Source: Rhodobacterales bacterium 52_120_T64 | GTDB taxonomy: Bacteria; Pseudomonadota; Alphaproteobacteria; Rhodobacterales; Rhodobacteraceae | Direction of reading: 5' to 3' | NCBI GenBank assembly: GCA_002162875.1 | Contig: MABA01000008.1 | Coordinates: 186,001-250,000 of the forward strand | DNA length: 64,000 nucleotides | Notes under the pieces: model-generated | The model's input: only the letters and a program-made list of their open reading frames with translations | Database searches by the model: none | What the model was told of the DNA's origin: nothing | Shown here: positions 45,367 through 53,842 of the stretch, piece after piece | Numbering within the stretch: position 1 is the first letter of the stretch | Layout of the letters: every line of letters begins with the position of its first letter | Made by a program: the position numbers and the translations under genes

Positions 45367-47435
45367 TGCCAAAAGGCTCCCCAGGTTTCGTTGAAATCAA
45401 CAACGTCGTAGTCACGGATTGTAGTGTAAAGACGTTCGCCAAGTTCCAGGCGCGCACCGCCGTCGCCGCCTATGGTTCCAAACGAGACACCTGTGGCCGA
45501 ACGAGTTTCCAGCGGCATTGTCCAGCGTAGGGGAATGGACAGCGACACGCCTTTGGCGAACTTCCCTTCACCGAAATCTTCGAATGACATGTCGGTCAAG
45601 GTCACGAAACCCGAAACCTCCCATCCGTTTGTGAAGCGCCGCGTCAGGGTAACGGTGGATCCGATGTCGCCAGCTAGGTAGCGGCCTACATCAACCTGCG
45701 CTTCGATTCCGTTATAGCCGGTATCCCAGTAGAAGGAAGCGTGGCCAGTAACGGTTTGGTAATCTTCAAATCCAAACATATCGTCGTAACCGCGTTGTTG
45801 TACGGCGCTAACTTCTGCGCCAACACCCCAGTTTTGACTGGTCGGCATCCACAAAACCTCGCCGCTAACGCCAGCAAACATGCGTTCAAGATACCCGCCG
45901 GATACGCGGGCGTAAGTGCTGGGCGCTAGTTTGAAGTCATAATCGGCAGTCAAGCGGTCAAGCGTCGGACCGCCCGTTTGATATAGTGCGAAGTTACTGC
46001 GTACAGGTGTTGAGCTAGTCGACGTCTCGGCATCCTCGCCGATATTCCCAACGATCTTTTGCGTTAACGATCCGTTAACTGAGAACCCGCGTGACAGGCG
46101 ATAGCTTGCGCTGGCGTTCAACAGAACATCGACGCTGGCCGCCGCACCATTGCTGGCCAGATTTACTGGAATAATCGGGTTTAGGGACCAGTTGAAATCA
46201 GGGTAAATATTACGGGTCCACGCGCTTTCGGGTAAATGATTGGAGGCGTCCGTGAAACGGGTGGTAGCCCAGCTATCGGGGCCAGCGTTTGGTCTGTCGA
46301 CCTGTGCCTCCAGATCCGAGCGGCGGATCTCGACCGTGGTCGTGGCCAAACCGGATGCGACAGGTGTGATGCGGAAAACTTCGACCGAGTGCGGCAATGC
46401 CACAGACAGGGTTCGCACAATACGGCCGATTGCCTTGGTTGTTTGCGGCATGCTGTTGTTCGAGACGTATAAATCGATAGTGTTGCCCGTGATCCGGGCT
46501 TCTTCAATTACGATGCCTTCGGCTTCCAAAACGGGGGCGAGGGCACTGACGAGAAATTCGGTCGTCATCGGGCTGTCCGCCCAGCCTTCGCTGCGGTCAT
46601 AGTCGCCAAGGCGTGGGTTTACTGGAACAGGACCGATGCCGAAATCGGGCGAAACGATCGGGCGGTTTGGGTTGCCGGACAGTGTCAGGCGCAGACCAAA
46701 ATCGGAGCCGTAATTGTAATAACCACCAACCGAAACGCCATGAATAGGTTCATAATCGATGCCGAAATTCAACGGGGATTCATGTTCGAATTCGCCGAAC
46801 ACTTGCTCGCCCGTGTAGGCGTCTGAAGAATATTCAGCCTTCAGCGACAAACCTTTAACAGGTGTATCCCATTCCAGCCCGCCGAACAGGGCGACATCGC
46901 CGGTGAATAAATGATTGATGCCAAGCGTTGAATCAGCTGCCGGTCGCGTGGAAATCGTGCCAATCGGTCGGTAACTGCCAAGCCGCCCCCATCCAAGGCC
47001 CCCCGTAACGGTCATCCCGTAGCCGACACTTTTGCTGGCGACAATGTATTCACTGCTAAGCGGCCCGTTTGTTAGGAATCCGCGCGATCCAATGGCAACG
47101 GATGGCATAGAGCCAGACTCGGGCAAAATCTGGTACTTAAGGTCTAGGCTTTGTGCGAAAAGCGGTTCACCAATTGCCGTCCAATCAGGCAGCGTCATGA
47201 AGTGCACGGATGTTTCCAGATTTGGTAACATCTGGAAAGTCAGTGAACCACCATAAGCAGTACTTGAGTTTGAGAACGTCCACGCCGTTTCACCGTCGGG
47301 AAGCATTTGCGCTGTCGGCATGTCGATCAGGCCGGCGGTACCGTTTAGCGAAAAGCTGGGCGATTGCGCATAAACGGTAGTGGCGGCAAGCAGCGCCAAA
47401 CTTGCGGGAATGTGGCGGTAAAGATGTTTAGGCAT
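45363..47435 (-). CDS. yjbH: YjbH-type outer-membrane beta-barrel protein
   Basis: A 690-residue exported protein: signal peptide to about residue 24 (ASLALLAATTVYAQ), then an N-terminal block GTAGLIDMPTAQMLPDGE typical of YjbH/GfcD. Later parts alternate short beta-like stretches with aromatic ends, including a predicted beta-domain near the C-terminus. ATG 47435 chosen because it leads directly into the signal; a GTG at 47486 is less likely. It is thought to form an outer-membrane channel or scaffold for exopolysaccharide. YjbG is not seen between yjbF and yjbH. Confidence 0.82.
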   Translation of the reverse strand: MPKHLYRHIPASLALLAATTVYAQSPSFSLNGTAGLIDMPTAQMLPDGETAWTFSNSSTAYGGSLTFQMLPNLETSVHFMTLPDWTAIGEPLFAQSLDLKYQILPESGSMPSVAIGSRGFLTNGPLSSEYIVASKSVGYGMTVTGGLGWGRLGSYRPIGTISTRPAADSTLGINHLFTGDVALFGGLEWDTPVKGLSLKAEYSSDAYTGEQVFGEFEHESPLNFGIDYEPIHGVSVGGYYNYGSDFGLRLTLSGNPNRPIVSPDFGIGPVPVNPRLGDYDRSEGWADSPMTTEFLVSALAPVLEAEGIVIEEARITGNTIDLYVSNNSMPQTTKAIGRIVRTLSVALPHSVEVFRITPVASGLATTTVEIRRSDLEAQVDRPNAGPDSWATTRFTDASNHLPESAWTRNIYPDFNWSLNPIIPVNLASNGAAASVDVLLNASASYRLSRGFSVNGSLTQKIVGNIGEDAETSTSSTPVRSNFALYQTGGPTLDRLTADYDFKLAPSTYARVSGGYLERMFAGVSGEVLWMPTSQNWGVGAEVSAVQQRGYDDMFGFEDYQTVTGHASFYWDTGYNGIEAQVDVGRYLAGDIGSTVTLTRRFTNGWEVSGFVTLTDMSFEDFGEGKFAKGVSLSIPLRWTMPLETRSATGVSFGTIGGDGGARLELGERLYTTIRDYDVVDFNETWGAFWQ

Positions 47436-47562
47436 GAGCTTGAAACCAACTGGTAATTGCTGAAAAGCCGCAAGAACAATTCTCACAACTACGCGTAGAT
47501 TTTACTACGCAGAAAGTGCATATGCGAGTCGTTTTAGACTCAATTAGGAAGTTCACTACGAT

Positions 47563-48426
47563 TCAGGCAGATTCAGCCGACAACAGTGCCTGAAGGCCAC
47601 TGCGATAGTCTGGATATTTCAATGTGACACCCAATTCCTCCAGAATTCGCTGATTTGAGACCCTTTTCGATTCGGCATAAAAACTGCGCGCCATCGGAGT
47701 CATCTCGGCGGTCTCGAAGTCAACGGCTTCGGGGAGCGGTTGGTCTAACATTCGCGCGGCCTCTGCGATGACGTCTTGGGGTGGGGCCGGGTCGTTGTCG
47801 CAAACATTGTATATCGCGCCTGCGTTTGGGGCATTCATGGACGCGCGCAATACCTGCGCAATATCTTCTACGTGGGTACGGCTGAAAACCTGCCCCTTTT
47901 TGATAATCCTACGCGCTGTTCCTGCTCGTACCTTGGCAAACGGCCCTCGGCCTGGGCCGTAAATGCCAGCTAGCCGGAAAATATGGATCGGCAATTTAGT
48001 TTCAGCCCCAAGATCAAGCCACGCTTGTTCCGCATCGGCGCGCAATTGTCCGCGTCTTGTGGTTGGTGAAAGCTCGGTGGTTTCATCCACCCAGCCGCCG
48101 TCGCGGTCCCCGTAAACGGCAGTAGTGGAAAGGTAACCCACCCACTCATACTGCGCCGCACGTTGGCGGATTTCGGCGCTCAGTGCGCCTAGAACTGGGT
48201 CTCCATCCTCGGAGGGAGCAGCGGATAGCAAGATGTGGGTGGCGGCTGTTAAGGCTTCGGTAATGTTTTCGGCAGGCCAAAGGATGGCCTCGATCCCATC
48301 CGCCTTCATCGCCGCGGCCTTGTCAGCCGAACGGGTCGTACCAATCACACGCCAGCCTTCCGACAATAATTCCTGCCCGATAACATGGGCCGTATACCCA
48401 TACCCGAAAACCAGAATCGTCTTCAC
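47563..48426 (-). CDS. NAD-binding SDR protein, YeeZ-like
   Basis: A 287-residue short-chain-type dehydrogenase. The GTG at 48426 (VKTILVFGYGYTAHVIG) puts the GYGYTA dinucleotide motif at the N-terminus and sits one base after the stop of the regulator gene, so it is translationally linked. Further blocks: YLSTTAVYGDRDGGWVDE, HIFRLAGIYGPGR and SRTHVEDIAQVL. These match the YeeZ-type family of atypical SDRs. No substrate is known. An extension to 48468 is not needed. Confidence 0.8.
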   Translation of the reverse strand: MKTILVFGYGYTAHVIGQELLSEGWRVIGTTRSADKAAAMKADGIEAILWPAENITEALTAATHILLSAAPSEDGDPVLGALSAEIRQRAAQYEWVGYLSTTAVYGDRDGGWVDETTELSPTTRRGQLRADAEQAWLDLGAETKLPIHIFRLAGIYGPGRGPFAKVRAGTARRIIKKGQVFSRTHVEDIAQVLRASMNAPNAGAIYNVCDNDPAPPQDVIAEAARMLDQPLPEAVDFETAEMTPMARSFYAESKRVSNQRILEELGVTLKYPDYRSGLQALLSAESA

Positions 48427-48427
48427 G

Positions 48428-49195
48428 CTAGCGCCCTTTCTCGTGCGCCAGGCGCTGTCTGGCGACATCCTCGTTTCGGTGATCCCGGTTTTGTTGAATC
48501 ATAACGTCCTCGATAAAAGCCAAATGCGCTTCAACGGCCGCTCGGGCTGCATCAGGGTTCTGTGAAACAATAGCTTCGTAAATTGCGCGGTGTTGTTCCA
48601 GAAGAATATCCCTTGTGGAGCGTTTACCAAACAGGATCTGACGATTGTAAAAGACTCCGGTTTGTAGCATTTCGAACATCGATCGCATCATGTGCAACAT
48701 CACGACGTTATGCGCGGCCTCTACAACAGCCAGATGAAATTCGGCATCGATGGTGGCCTCTTCAGTTGGGTTGCGTTTTTCGTGGGCAGCTTCCATCCGG
48801 TTGAAAATACTGGTGATTACGGCCAGATCAGTTTCGTTAGCATATTCCGCAGCGCGGGCGACGGCCATCCCTTCAAGGTCACGCCGAAACGAGAGATAGT
48901 CAAACAACGCTTCTTCATGTGTAGAAAACAGCTTTACCAAAGCAGGTGCAAAAGCCGACCCCAGAACTTGCGCCACGAATGCGCCTGCACCGGGACGGGT
49001 TACAACAAGTTCGCTGGCTTCGAGTGCTGCCAGCGCATCGCGAACTGTCGGGCGGGAAACCTCAAATCTGGTCGCGAGATCCCGTTCAGAAGGCAATCGT
49101 TCGCCGGGGCGCAAAACGCCGCGCAGAATCAGCTGTTCCACTTGGTGAATGATCGCACTCGCCGCTTTTTCCGGTTCTATTTTCTTGAATGGCAT
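48428..49195 (-). CDS. GntR/FadR-family transcriptional regulator, PdhR-like
   Basis: A 255-residue regulator. The winged helix (about 12-75) reads LRPGERLPSERDLATRFEVSR-like, with PSERDLATRF and VSRPTVRDALAALE, and is followed by a FCD/FadR C-terminal domain of six helices (DAEFHLAVVEAAHN, HRAIYEAIVSQNPDAA). The overall pattern matches PdhR/LldR-type FadR subfamily proteins that sense pyruvate, lactate or related acids. Just upstream is an inverted repeat with ATTGGT/ACCAAT half-sites, the PdhR/LldR type. The gene is upstream of and coupled to the SDR gene. Confidence 0.84.
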   Translation of the reverse strand: MPFKKIEPEKAASAIIHQVEQLILRGVLRPGERLPSERDLATRFEVSRPTVRDALAALEASELVVTRPGAGAFVAQVLGSAFAPALVKLFSTHEEALFDYLSFRRDLEGMAVARAAEYANETDLAVITSIFNRMEAAHEKRNPTEEATIDAEFHLAVVEAAHNVVMLHMMRSMFEMLQTGVFYNRQILFGKRSTRDILLEQHRAIYEAIVSQNPDAARAAVEAHLAFIEDVMIQQNRDHRNEDVARQRLAHEKGR

Positions 49196-49213
49196 TATTC
49201 GCCTCTCCCCAAA

Positions 49214-49238
49214 ATTGGTTCAAGGATATTACCAATTG
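49214..49238. promoter_or_regulatory. Putative operator of the adjacent FadR/PdhR-type regulator
   Basis: AATTGGT (49214-49220) and ACCAATT (49232-49238) form a perfect 7-bp inverted repeat with an 11-base spacer, 19 bases upstream of the regulator start. E. coli PdhR binds the same half-sites with a three-base spacer, so the unusual spacing is a caveat. Likely autoregulatory. Confidence 0.5.
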
Positions 49239-49262
49239 AGTACGTTGCGCAAGGATTAGTCA

Positions 49263-49292
49263 CAAAAAAGGGTCGGCGCAAACCGACCCTTT
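49263..49292 (-). terminator. Rho-independent terminator after the OmpA-like gene
   Basis: AAAGGGTCGG (49267-49276) and CCGACCCTTT (49283-49292) form a perfect 10-bp stem with a six-base loop. Read on the minus strand it is followed by seven T, which gives a classical terminator for the OmpA lipoprotein gene. It can act weakly in the other direction. Confidence 0.93.
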
Positions 49293-49310
49293 CAAGCTGA
49301 TGTCAGGGAC

Positions 49311-49949
49311 CTAGCTGTTCGGGGTTATGAAAATCTCCACCCTGCGGTTGGCCTGACGTCCGGCGGAAGAAGCATTCGATTGGATTGGGCGCGTTTCGCC
49401 AACGCCGTAAGCGACGACGCGACTTGACGCCACTGTGTTAATCAAGATGCCACGAACTGCGCGTGCGCGCTGCTCGGACAAGGCTTGATTATAAGCCGAG
49501 GTGCCCGTGTTATCCGTGTGACCGACCACTTCGACTGTGGTGTTCGGATACGTGTTCATGCTGGCGGCAAGTGTATTGAGATTGCCGATGAGGCTGGATT
49601 TCACCACAGCGCTATTGGTTGCAAATGTGATTTCTTCGGGTAGAGATACAATCAGTTGTGAACCGGTGTTGATGATATTAACAGAGCTGCCCATCTGCGA
49701 GCGAAGCGCGGCTTCTTGCTTGTCCAGATCAGCGCCAATGGCGCCACCGATTGCACCACCGATAACGCCACCGATTAGCGTACCTTTGGTCTTGTCATCT
49801 GAAACTGCACGGCCAAATAGACCACCAAGCACGGCACCAACGCCTGCACCGGTTCCAGTGTTGTTTGCCGTTCCATCGGTGTTGGTACAGCCCGCTAGGG
49901 TGATTGCGCCGGCGAGCGTAATGACGCTTAAAGTTTTGAATGCGGCCAT
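49311..49949 (-). CDS. OmpA-domain lipoprotein
   Basis: A 212-residue lipoprotein: signal MAAFKTLSVITLAGAITLAGCT, lipobox LAGC. Residues about 35-75 are Gly/Ala-rich with a glycine-zipper pattern (VGAVLGGLFGRA, GGVIGGAIGGAIGADL). The C-terminal OmpA domain (about 100-210) has VVGHTDNTGTSAYNQALSEQ, RARAVRG and the GETRPIQSN and NRRVEIFI blocks, which bind peptidoglycan. It is the Pal/YiaD-like architecture and anchors the outer membrane to the cell wall. A 110-base gap separates it from the repair gene. Confidence 0.88.
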   Translation of the reverse strand: MAAFKTLSVITLAGAITLAGCTNTDGTANNTGTGAGVGAVLGGLFGRAVSDDKTKGTLIGGVIGGAIGGAIGADLDKQEAALRSQMGSSVNIINTGSQLIVSLPEEITFATNSAVVKSSLIGNLNTLAASMNTYPNTTVEVVGHTDNTGTSAYNQALSEQRARAVRGILINTVASSRVVAYGVGETRPIQSNASSAGRQANRRVEIFITPNS

Positions 49950-50059
49950 TGGAAATATCCTTAAACTTGGGTGAATTGCTTTATCCCCCTATTTTCGCGC
50001 CAAACGCCGTTAATTCAAGCCTGTTTTCGGATGTGCCCGTTGTTTGGGCAATAACTCGC

Positions 50060-50905
50060 TTAGCCAGCGTCCAGGCGGGCAGCCTCGTAGGCAAGCATAG
50101 CGCGCTTGACGGGCAGGCCCCAGTGGTACCCACCCAGCCCACCGGATTTGCGTAATGCACGGTGGCAGGGGATAAGCCAGCTGACGGGGTTTTTACCAAC
50201 AGCGGTGCCAACAGCGCGGACAGCTTTTGGGTTGCCGATACGGGTAGCGATTTCAGAATAGGTGGTGACGTGGCCCGAAGGGATGGAAAGCAAAGCTTCC
50301 CATACTTTTATTTGAAAGGGTGCGCCGATCAGGTGCAACGCGGCCTCGCCTCCCTGACCGAAAGCGGCAGATGTCCATTGGGCGAGGGCTTCCGGGTTTT
50401 GAATGAAATTGGCGTTCGGCCATCGGCTCATCATGTCTTGCATAGCGATGTCGCGCCCGAATTCCGACGAAAAGGCAATGCCACATAACCCGCGGGTGGT
50501 GCCCATGGTCAGGACTTCGCCAAACGGGCTGTCGAACCATCCATAATTTATAGTTAACCCTTCGCCTTTTCGGGCGTATTCACCAGGCGACATTGCTTCC
50601 CATTTTACGAACAAATCGTGAAGACGACTGGAGCCGGACAGCCCGGTTTCCTGTGAAGTGTCCAGAACCGTGAAGTGATTGTCGAGCAGGTCTTTGGCGT
50701 GGTCCAGCGTCAAGTATTGTTGATACCTTTTTGGGCTAACACCGGCCCATTGGCTGAAAACGCGTTGAAAATGAGCAGGCGATAGACCAACCGCTGCGGC
50801 CGTTTCTTCAAGTGAGGGCTGGTCGATCACGCGGTCCCCGATGAACGCGATAGCGCGGGCAATAACGGCGTAGTGATAAGGGTCTTTGTTGCTTAGATCG
50901 TTCAT
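50060..50905 (-). CDS. Bifunctional AraC-type regulator/O6-alkylguanine-DNA methyltransferase (Ada-like, lacking the phosphotriester domain)
   Basis: A 281-residue protein with two parts. The N-terminus (about 20-100) is an AraC helix-turn-helix (LEETAAAVGLSPAHFQRVFSQW, GVSPKRYQQY). The C-terminus (about 115-275) is the Ogt domain with the acceptor Cys in LIPCHRALRKSGGLGGY and the RAVGTAVGKNP arginine-finger block. The Cys-rich zinc domain of true Ada is absent, so methylphosphotriester sensing is unlikely. It removes methyl groups from O6-alkylguanine and may regulate itself. ATG 50905 has AAGGAAA before it; ATG 50944 is upstream. Confidence 0.88.
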   Translation of the reverse strand: MNDLSNKDPYHYAVIARAIAFIGDRVIDQPSLEETAAAVGLSPAHFQRVFSQWAGVSPKRYQQYLTLDHAKDLLDNHFTVLDTSQETGLSGSSRLHDLFVKWEAMSPGEYARKGEGLTINYGWFDSPFGEVLTMGTTRGLCGIAFSSEFGRDIAMQDMMSRWPNANFIQNPEALAQWTSAAFGQGGEAALHLIGAPFQIKVWEALLSIPSGHVTTYSEIATRIGNPKAVRAVGTAVGKNPVSWLIPCHRALRKSGGLGGYHWGLPVKRAMLAYEAARLDAG

Positions 50906-50989
50906 CGGATTTCCTTCGTGAATTGCATAGCCAAGGTAGCGCAAAGGCGGTAAAACTCCACCCGAATCTTGCGCTTAATCAGGGACGCT

Positions 50990-51634
50990 ATGACCGCTCA
51001 GCTAGACTATAAAACGATATCCGAGATTTTTCGGCGCTTTCAGGCCAGCGAGCCTGAACCGAAAGGCGAGCTGGATCACGTGAACGCGTACACCTTGGTT
51101 GTGGCCGTGGCATTGTCTGCGCAAGCGACGGATATTGGCGTCAATCGTGCGACGGCCGAGTTGTTCAACGTGGCCGATACGCCCGAAAGAATGCTGGAAC
51201 TGGGTGAAGAGGGTTTGATCGAACACATCAAAACCATCGGCCTGTTTCGGAATAAAGCCAAGAATGTCATCAAGTTAAGCCAACGTCTGGTGGATGTGTA
51301 TGACAGCGAGGTTCCGTCGTCACGTGCCGCGCTTGAAAGCTTGCCGGGGGTGGGTCGCAAGACTGCCAATGTCGTTCTAAATATGTGGTTTCATCAACCC
51401 ACACAGGCCGTAGACACGCACATCTTTCGGTTTGGTAACCGCACCGGCGTGGCTGTCGGCAAGGACGTCGTGGCGGTGGAGCGCGCGGTCGAGGACCATA
51501 TTCCTGCTGAATACCAACATCACGCGCACCACTGGATGATTTTGCACGGGCGGTATATATGCAAAGCCCGTAAGCCTGTTTGTGCCAACTGTATCATCGC
51601 CGATCTGTGCGATTCCGAGGATAAGACAATATGA
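50990..51634 (+). CDS. nth: Endonuclease III
   Basis: A 214-residue DNA glycosylase/AP lyase. It excises oxidised pyrimidines. The HhH-GPD core reads LPGVGRKTANVVLNMW, in which the catalytic Lys lies in RKTAN, and VDTHIFRFGNR carries the catalytic Asp. The Fe-S cluster motif is complete at the C-terminus (Cx6Cx2Cx5C: CKARKPVCANCIIADLC). ATG 50990 has CAGGGA upstream. It diverges from the Ada-like gene, putting two base-repair genes back to back. The stop overlaps the next gene in ATGA. Confidence 0.95.
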   Translation: MTAQLDYKTISEIFRRFQASEPEPKGELDHVNAYTLVVAVALSAQATDIGVNRATAELFNVADTPERMLELGEEGLIEHIKTIGLFRNKAKNVIKLSQRLVDVYDSEVPSSRAALESLPGVGRKTANVVLNMWFHQPTQAVDTHIFRFGNRTGVAVGKDVVAVERAVEDHIPAEYQHHAHHWMILHGRYICKARKPVCANCIIADLCDSEDKTI

Positions 51635-52623
51635 AAAAGTACCAAGTCGTTGGCATCGGTAATGCGATGGTTGATATCCTCGCGCATGTGGAAGATGACT
51701 TCCTGGTCAAGCACGGCGTTGAAAAAGGCATCATGCAGTTGATCGATACGGACCGCGCTGTTGAGCTGTATGGAGTCATGGGTCCGGCTATGGAAATCTC
51801 GGGTGGATCGGCGGCGAATACTATTGCTGGATTGGCCGCTTTGGGGTTGAAAACGGCCTATGTTTCGAAGGTTAAAGACGACCAGCTGGGTGGGATTTTC
51901 TCTCATGATATCAAGGCGCAAGGGGCGGATTTCGATACTCCGCTAGCGTCGAACGACCATCCCGCAGACACTGGGCGTTGCATGGTGCTGGTATCGCCGG
52001 ACGGCGAGCGTTCGATGAGCACCTACCTAGGTGTGTCGGAATTCCTGTCTCCGGACGATATTGACGTTAATATTATGGCCGATGCGGAGTGGATTTATCT
52101 TGAGGGGTACCGCTTCGATGGACCGGAAAGCCATGCGGCATTTTCCAAGGCGATTACGGCTTGCAAGGGGGCTGGCGGACGGGTCTCGTTAACGCTGTCG
52201 GATCCGTTTTGTGTTGGACGTCACCGTGATGCATTTCTTGAAATGATCCGCGCAGATGTAGACCTGCTGTTCTGCAACGAACACGAATTAATGTCGTTAT
52301 ATCAAACAGATGACCTTTCGGTTGCTATGACCCTTGGCGCGGCGGATGTGGATATTCTGGCCTGTACGGTTGGCGAAAACGGCGCGTATATCGTGCAGGG
52401 TGGTGAGGAGGTTCACGCCCCTGCGTCGGCGATGCATGTCGAGGATGCGACTGGTGCCGGAGACCTGTTTGCGGCGGGATTCCTATACGGTTTGGCGTCC
52501 GGTCGGGACACCCTGACATGCGGGCGCATGGGCTGCGTTGCGGCGGGTGAAATCATCGGCCACATCGGCGCGCGACCACAGGCGGATCTGATGGATTTGT
52601 TTGCGTCCGAGGGGCTGGTTTAG
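51631..52623 (+). CDS. PfkB-family carbohydrate kinase, adenosine-kinase-like
   Basis: A 330-residue ribokinase-fold protein. GNAMVDILAHV at the N-terminus and EISGGSAANTIAGLAALG (signature 1) match adenosine kinases, and the ATP-site block DATGAGDLFAAGFLYGL carries the catalytic Asp. The middle LFCNEHELMSLY is typical of the ADK-like subgroup of alphaproteobacteria. It overlaps nth by four bases (ATGA) and is probably co-transcribed. Substrate: adenosine or a sugar; the former is favoured by overall pattern. Confidence 0.86.
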   Translation: MKKYQVVGIGNAMVDILAHVEDDFLVKHGVEKGIMQLIDTDRAVELYGVMGPAMEISGGSAANTIAGLAALGLKTAYVSKVKDDQLGGIFSHDIKAQGADFDTPLASNDHPADTGRCMVLVSPDGERSMSTYLGVSEFLSPDDIDVNIMADAEWIYLEGYRFDGPESHAAFSKAITACKGAGGRVSLTLSDPFCVGRHRDAFLEMIRADVDLLFCNEHELMSLYQTDDLSVAMTLGAADVDILACTVGENGAYIVQGGEEVHAPASAMHVEDATGAGDLFAAGFLYGLASGRDTLTCGRMGCVAAGEIIGHIGARPQADLMDLFASEGLV

Positions 52624-52871
52624 GGCGCCTTTTCCGGCACTTAAATTCCCGATTTGAAATAGTTAACACGGCCCAAAATCCGCGATTTTTCGTGTGCACA
52701 ACGCGTATGTACGTTTTTGTGGGTGGGGGCGTTAAGGAAATTGTGACAATTAGGACTCTATTTATTTGTGCATGAGTAACTATTTAGAGTAATGACGCTA
52801 AAGCCATTGCGCGAACATTTCTAATCGGGCAACCTGTACAGCATAAAAAAACAACTGAGTGAGGCAACAAA

Positions 52872-53048
52872 ATGAACGACCGTCTAAAAGTATTGGTGAG
52901 AAAAGCCAGCAAAGTGAAAATGACGAGTCAGCAAAAGGATAGCCAGCGAATTAGTTTCGCGTATGGAACAACTAAAATCGAAAATGACAATATTACTCGT
53001 GAAATGGTTCGTACCGCTGCGCGAAAAATACAAGCTGCAAAGTCGTAA
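52872..53048 (+). CDS. Small Fic antitoxin candidate with [S/T]xxxE[G/N] motif
   Basis: A 58-residue ORF starting at ATG 52872, eight bases after GAGG. The stop TAA (53046-53048) shares its last A with the ATG of the Fic gene (TAATG), a sign of translational coupling. Residues 33-38 (TTKIEN) satisfy [S/T]xxxE[G/N], the motif by which class I Fic antitoxins such as VbhA and FicA push a Glu into the Fic ATP site. The segment around it is likely helical (SFAYGTTKIENDNITREMV). The N-terminus is basic (MNDRLKVLVRKASKVK). No database match has been made; the assignment is motif plus context. Confidence 0.72.
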   Translation: MNDRLKVLVRKASKVKMTSQQKDSQRISFAYGTTKIENDNITREMVRTAARKIQAAKS

Positions 53049-53842
53049 TGGTTGATAGAAAAAGTGAGGCTGGCGAGCCCGCGCTTATTACTGATCCATT
53101 GGAATTGGCCGAGAAGGAAGCAGAGAATGCGCTTGCTCAATTCGATTGGGGCATGGAAGAATTAGACCGTTGGCTTTCGGCAAAAAAACCTAAAATCCGA
53201 GTGTCGACGATCTTAGATTTGCACCGAATTGCTTTACAGGAAATACATCGTGACGCAGGTAATTTTCGACCTGCTGGCGTAGCAATTAAGGGTAGCGAAC
53301 ACGAACCCGTAACAAACGCTGACGTACCTCGGTTTGTAGAAGAAATGATCGAGTATTTGGATTCAAATTGGGACAGAAAAACCGCAATACATTTATCCGC
53401 TTATGTTATGTGGCGGTTAAACTGGATACACCCGTTTTCCGACGGGAATGGCAGGACCTCCAGAATATTTTCTTATATGATTTTATGCGCAAAAATGGAA
53501 ACGCAGTTGCCGGGTGATAACACGATTCCGGAACAAGTTTCCGAAAATAAAGTGCCGTATTATAAAGCACTAGAGTTCGCAGATGCAGCGTATAAAAGCA
53601 ACAAAATCGATTTGACCGAAATGGAAGAGTTGATGGAAGACTACTTGGCAAATCAGCTGGTTGATATTCACGACAAAGCGACTGGCAATAGAGATGCCAT
53701 TGTAAAAAGAGCTTCAGAAAACGAACGAGATTCAGATGAAAAGAGACCTACTAAAATTGTGGGAATTATCGAGTCACATCCAGTCATATCGACAGCTATT
53801 CTTGGCTTACTAGTAGTAATAATTGGGGCAATAGTGTCCTAA
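53048..53842 (+). CDS. Fic-domain protein (AMP transferase) with C-terminal membrane anchor
   Basis: A 264-residue protein. The Fic core (about 50-165) has the active-site motif HPFSDGNGRTSR (128-139), which matches HxFx(D/E)GNGRxxR with all catalytic residues, so AMP transfer from ATP is expected. The upstream flap region GVAIKGSEHEPV is present. No internal [S/T]xxxE[G/N] motif is found, so inhibition must come from elsewhere, here the small upstream ORF. The last 20 residues (VISTAILGLLVVIIGAIVS) form a hydrophobic helix, suggesting a tail anchor in the inner membrane. The gene is AT-richer than its neighbours and converges on the GFA gene with a four-base overlap. Confidence 0.85.
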   Translation: MVDRKSEAGEPALITDPLELAEKEAENALAQFDWGMEELDRWLSAKKPKIRVSTILDLHRIALQEIHRDAGNFRPAGVAIKGSEHEPVTNADVPRFVEEMIEYLDSNWDRKTAIHLSAYVMWRLNWIHPFSDGNGRTSRIFSYMILCAKMETQLPGDNTIPEQVSENKVPYYKALEFADAAYKSNKIDLTEMEELMEDYLANQLVDIHDKATGNRDAIVKRASENERDSDEKRPTKIVGIIESHPVISTAILGLLVVIIGAIVS

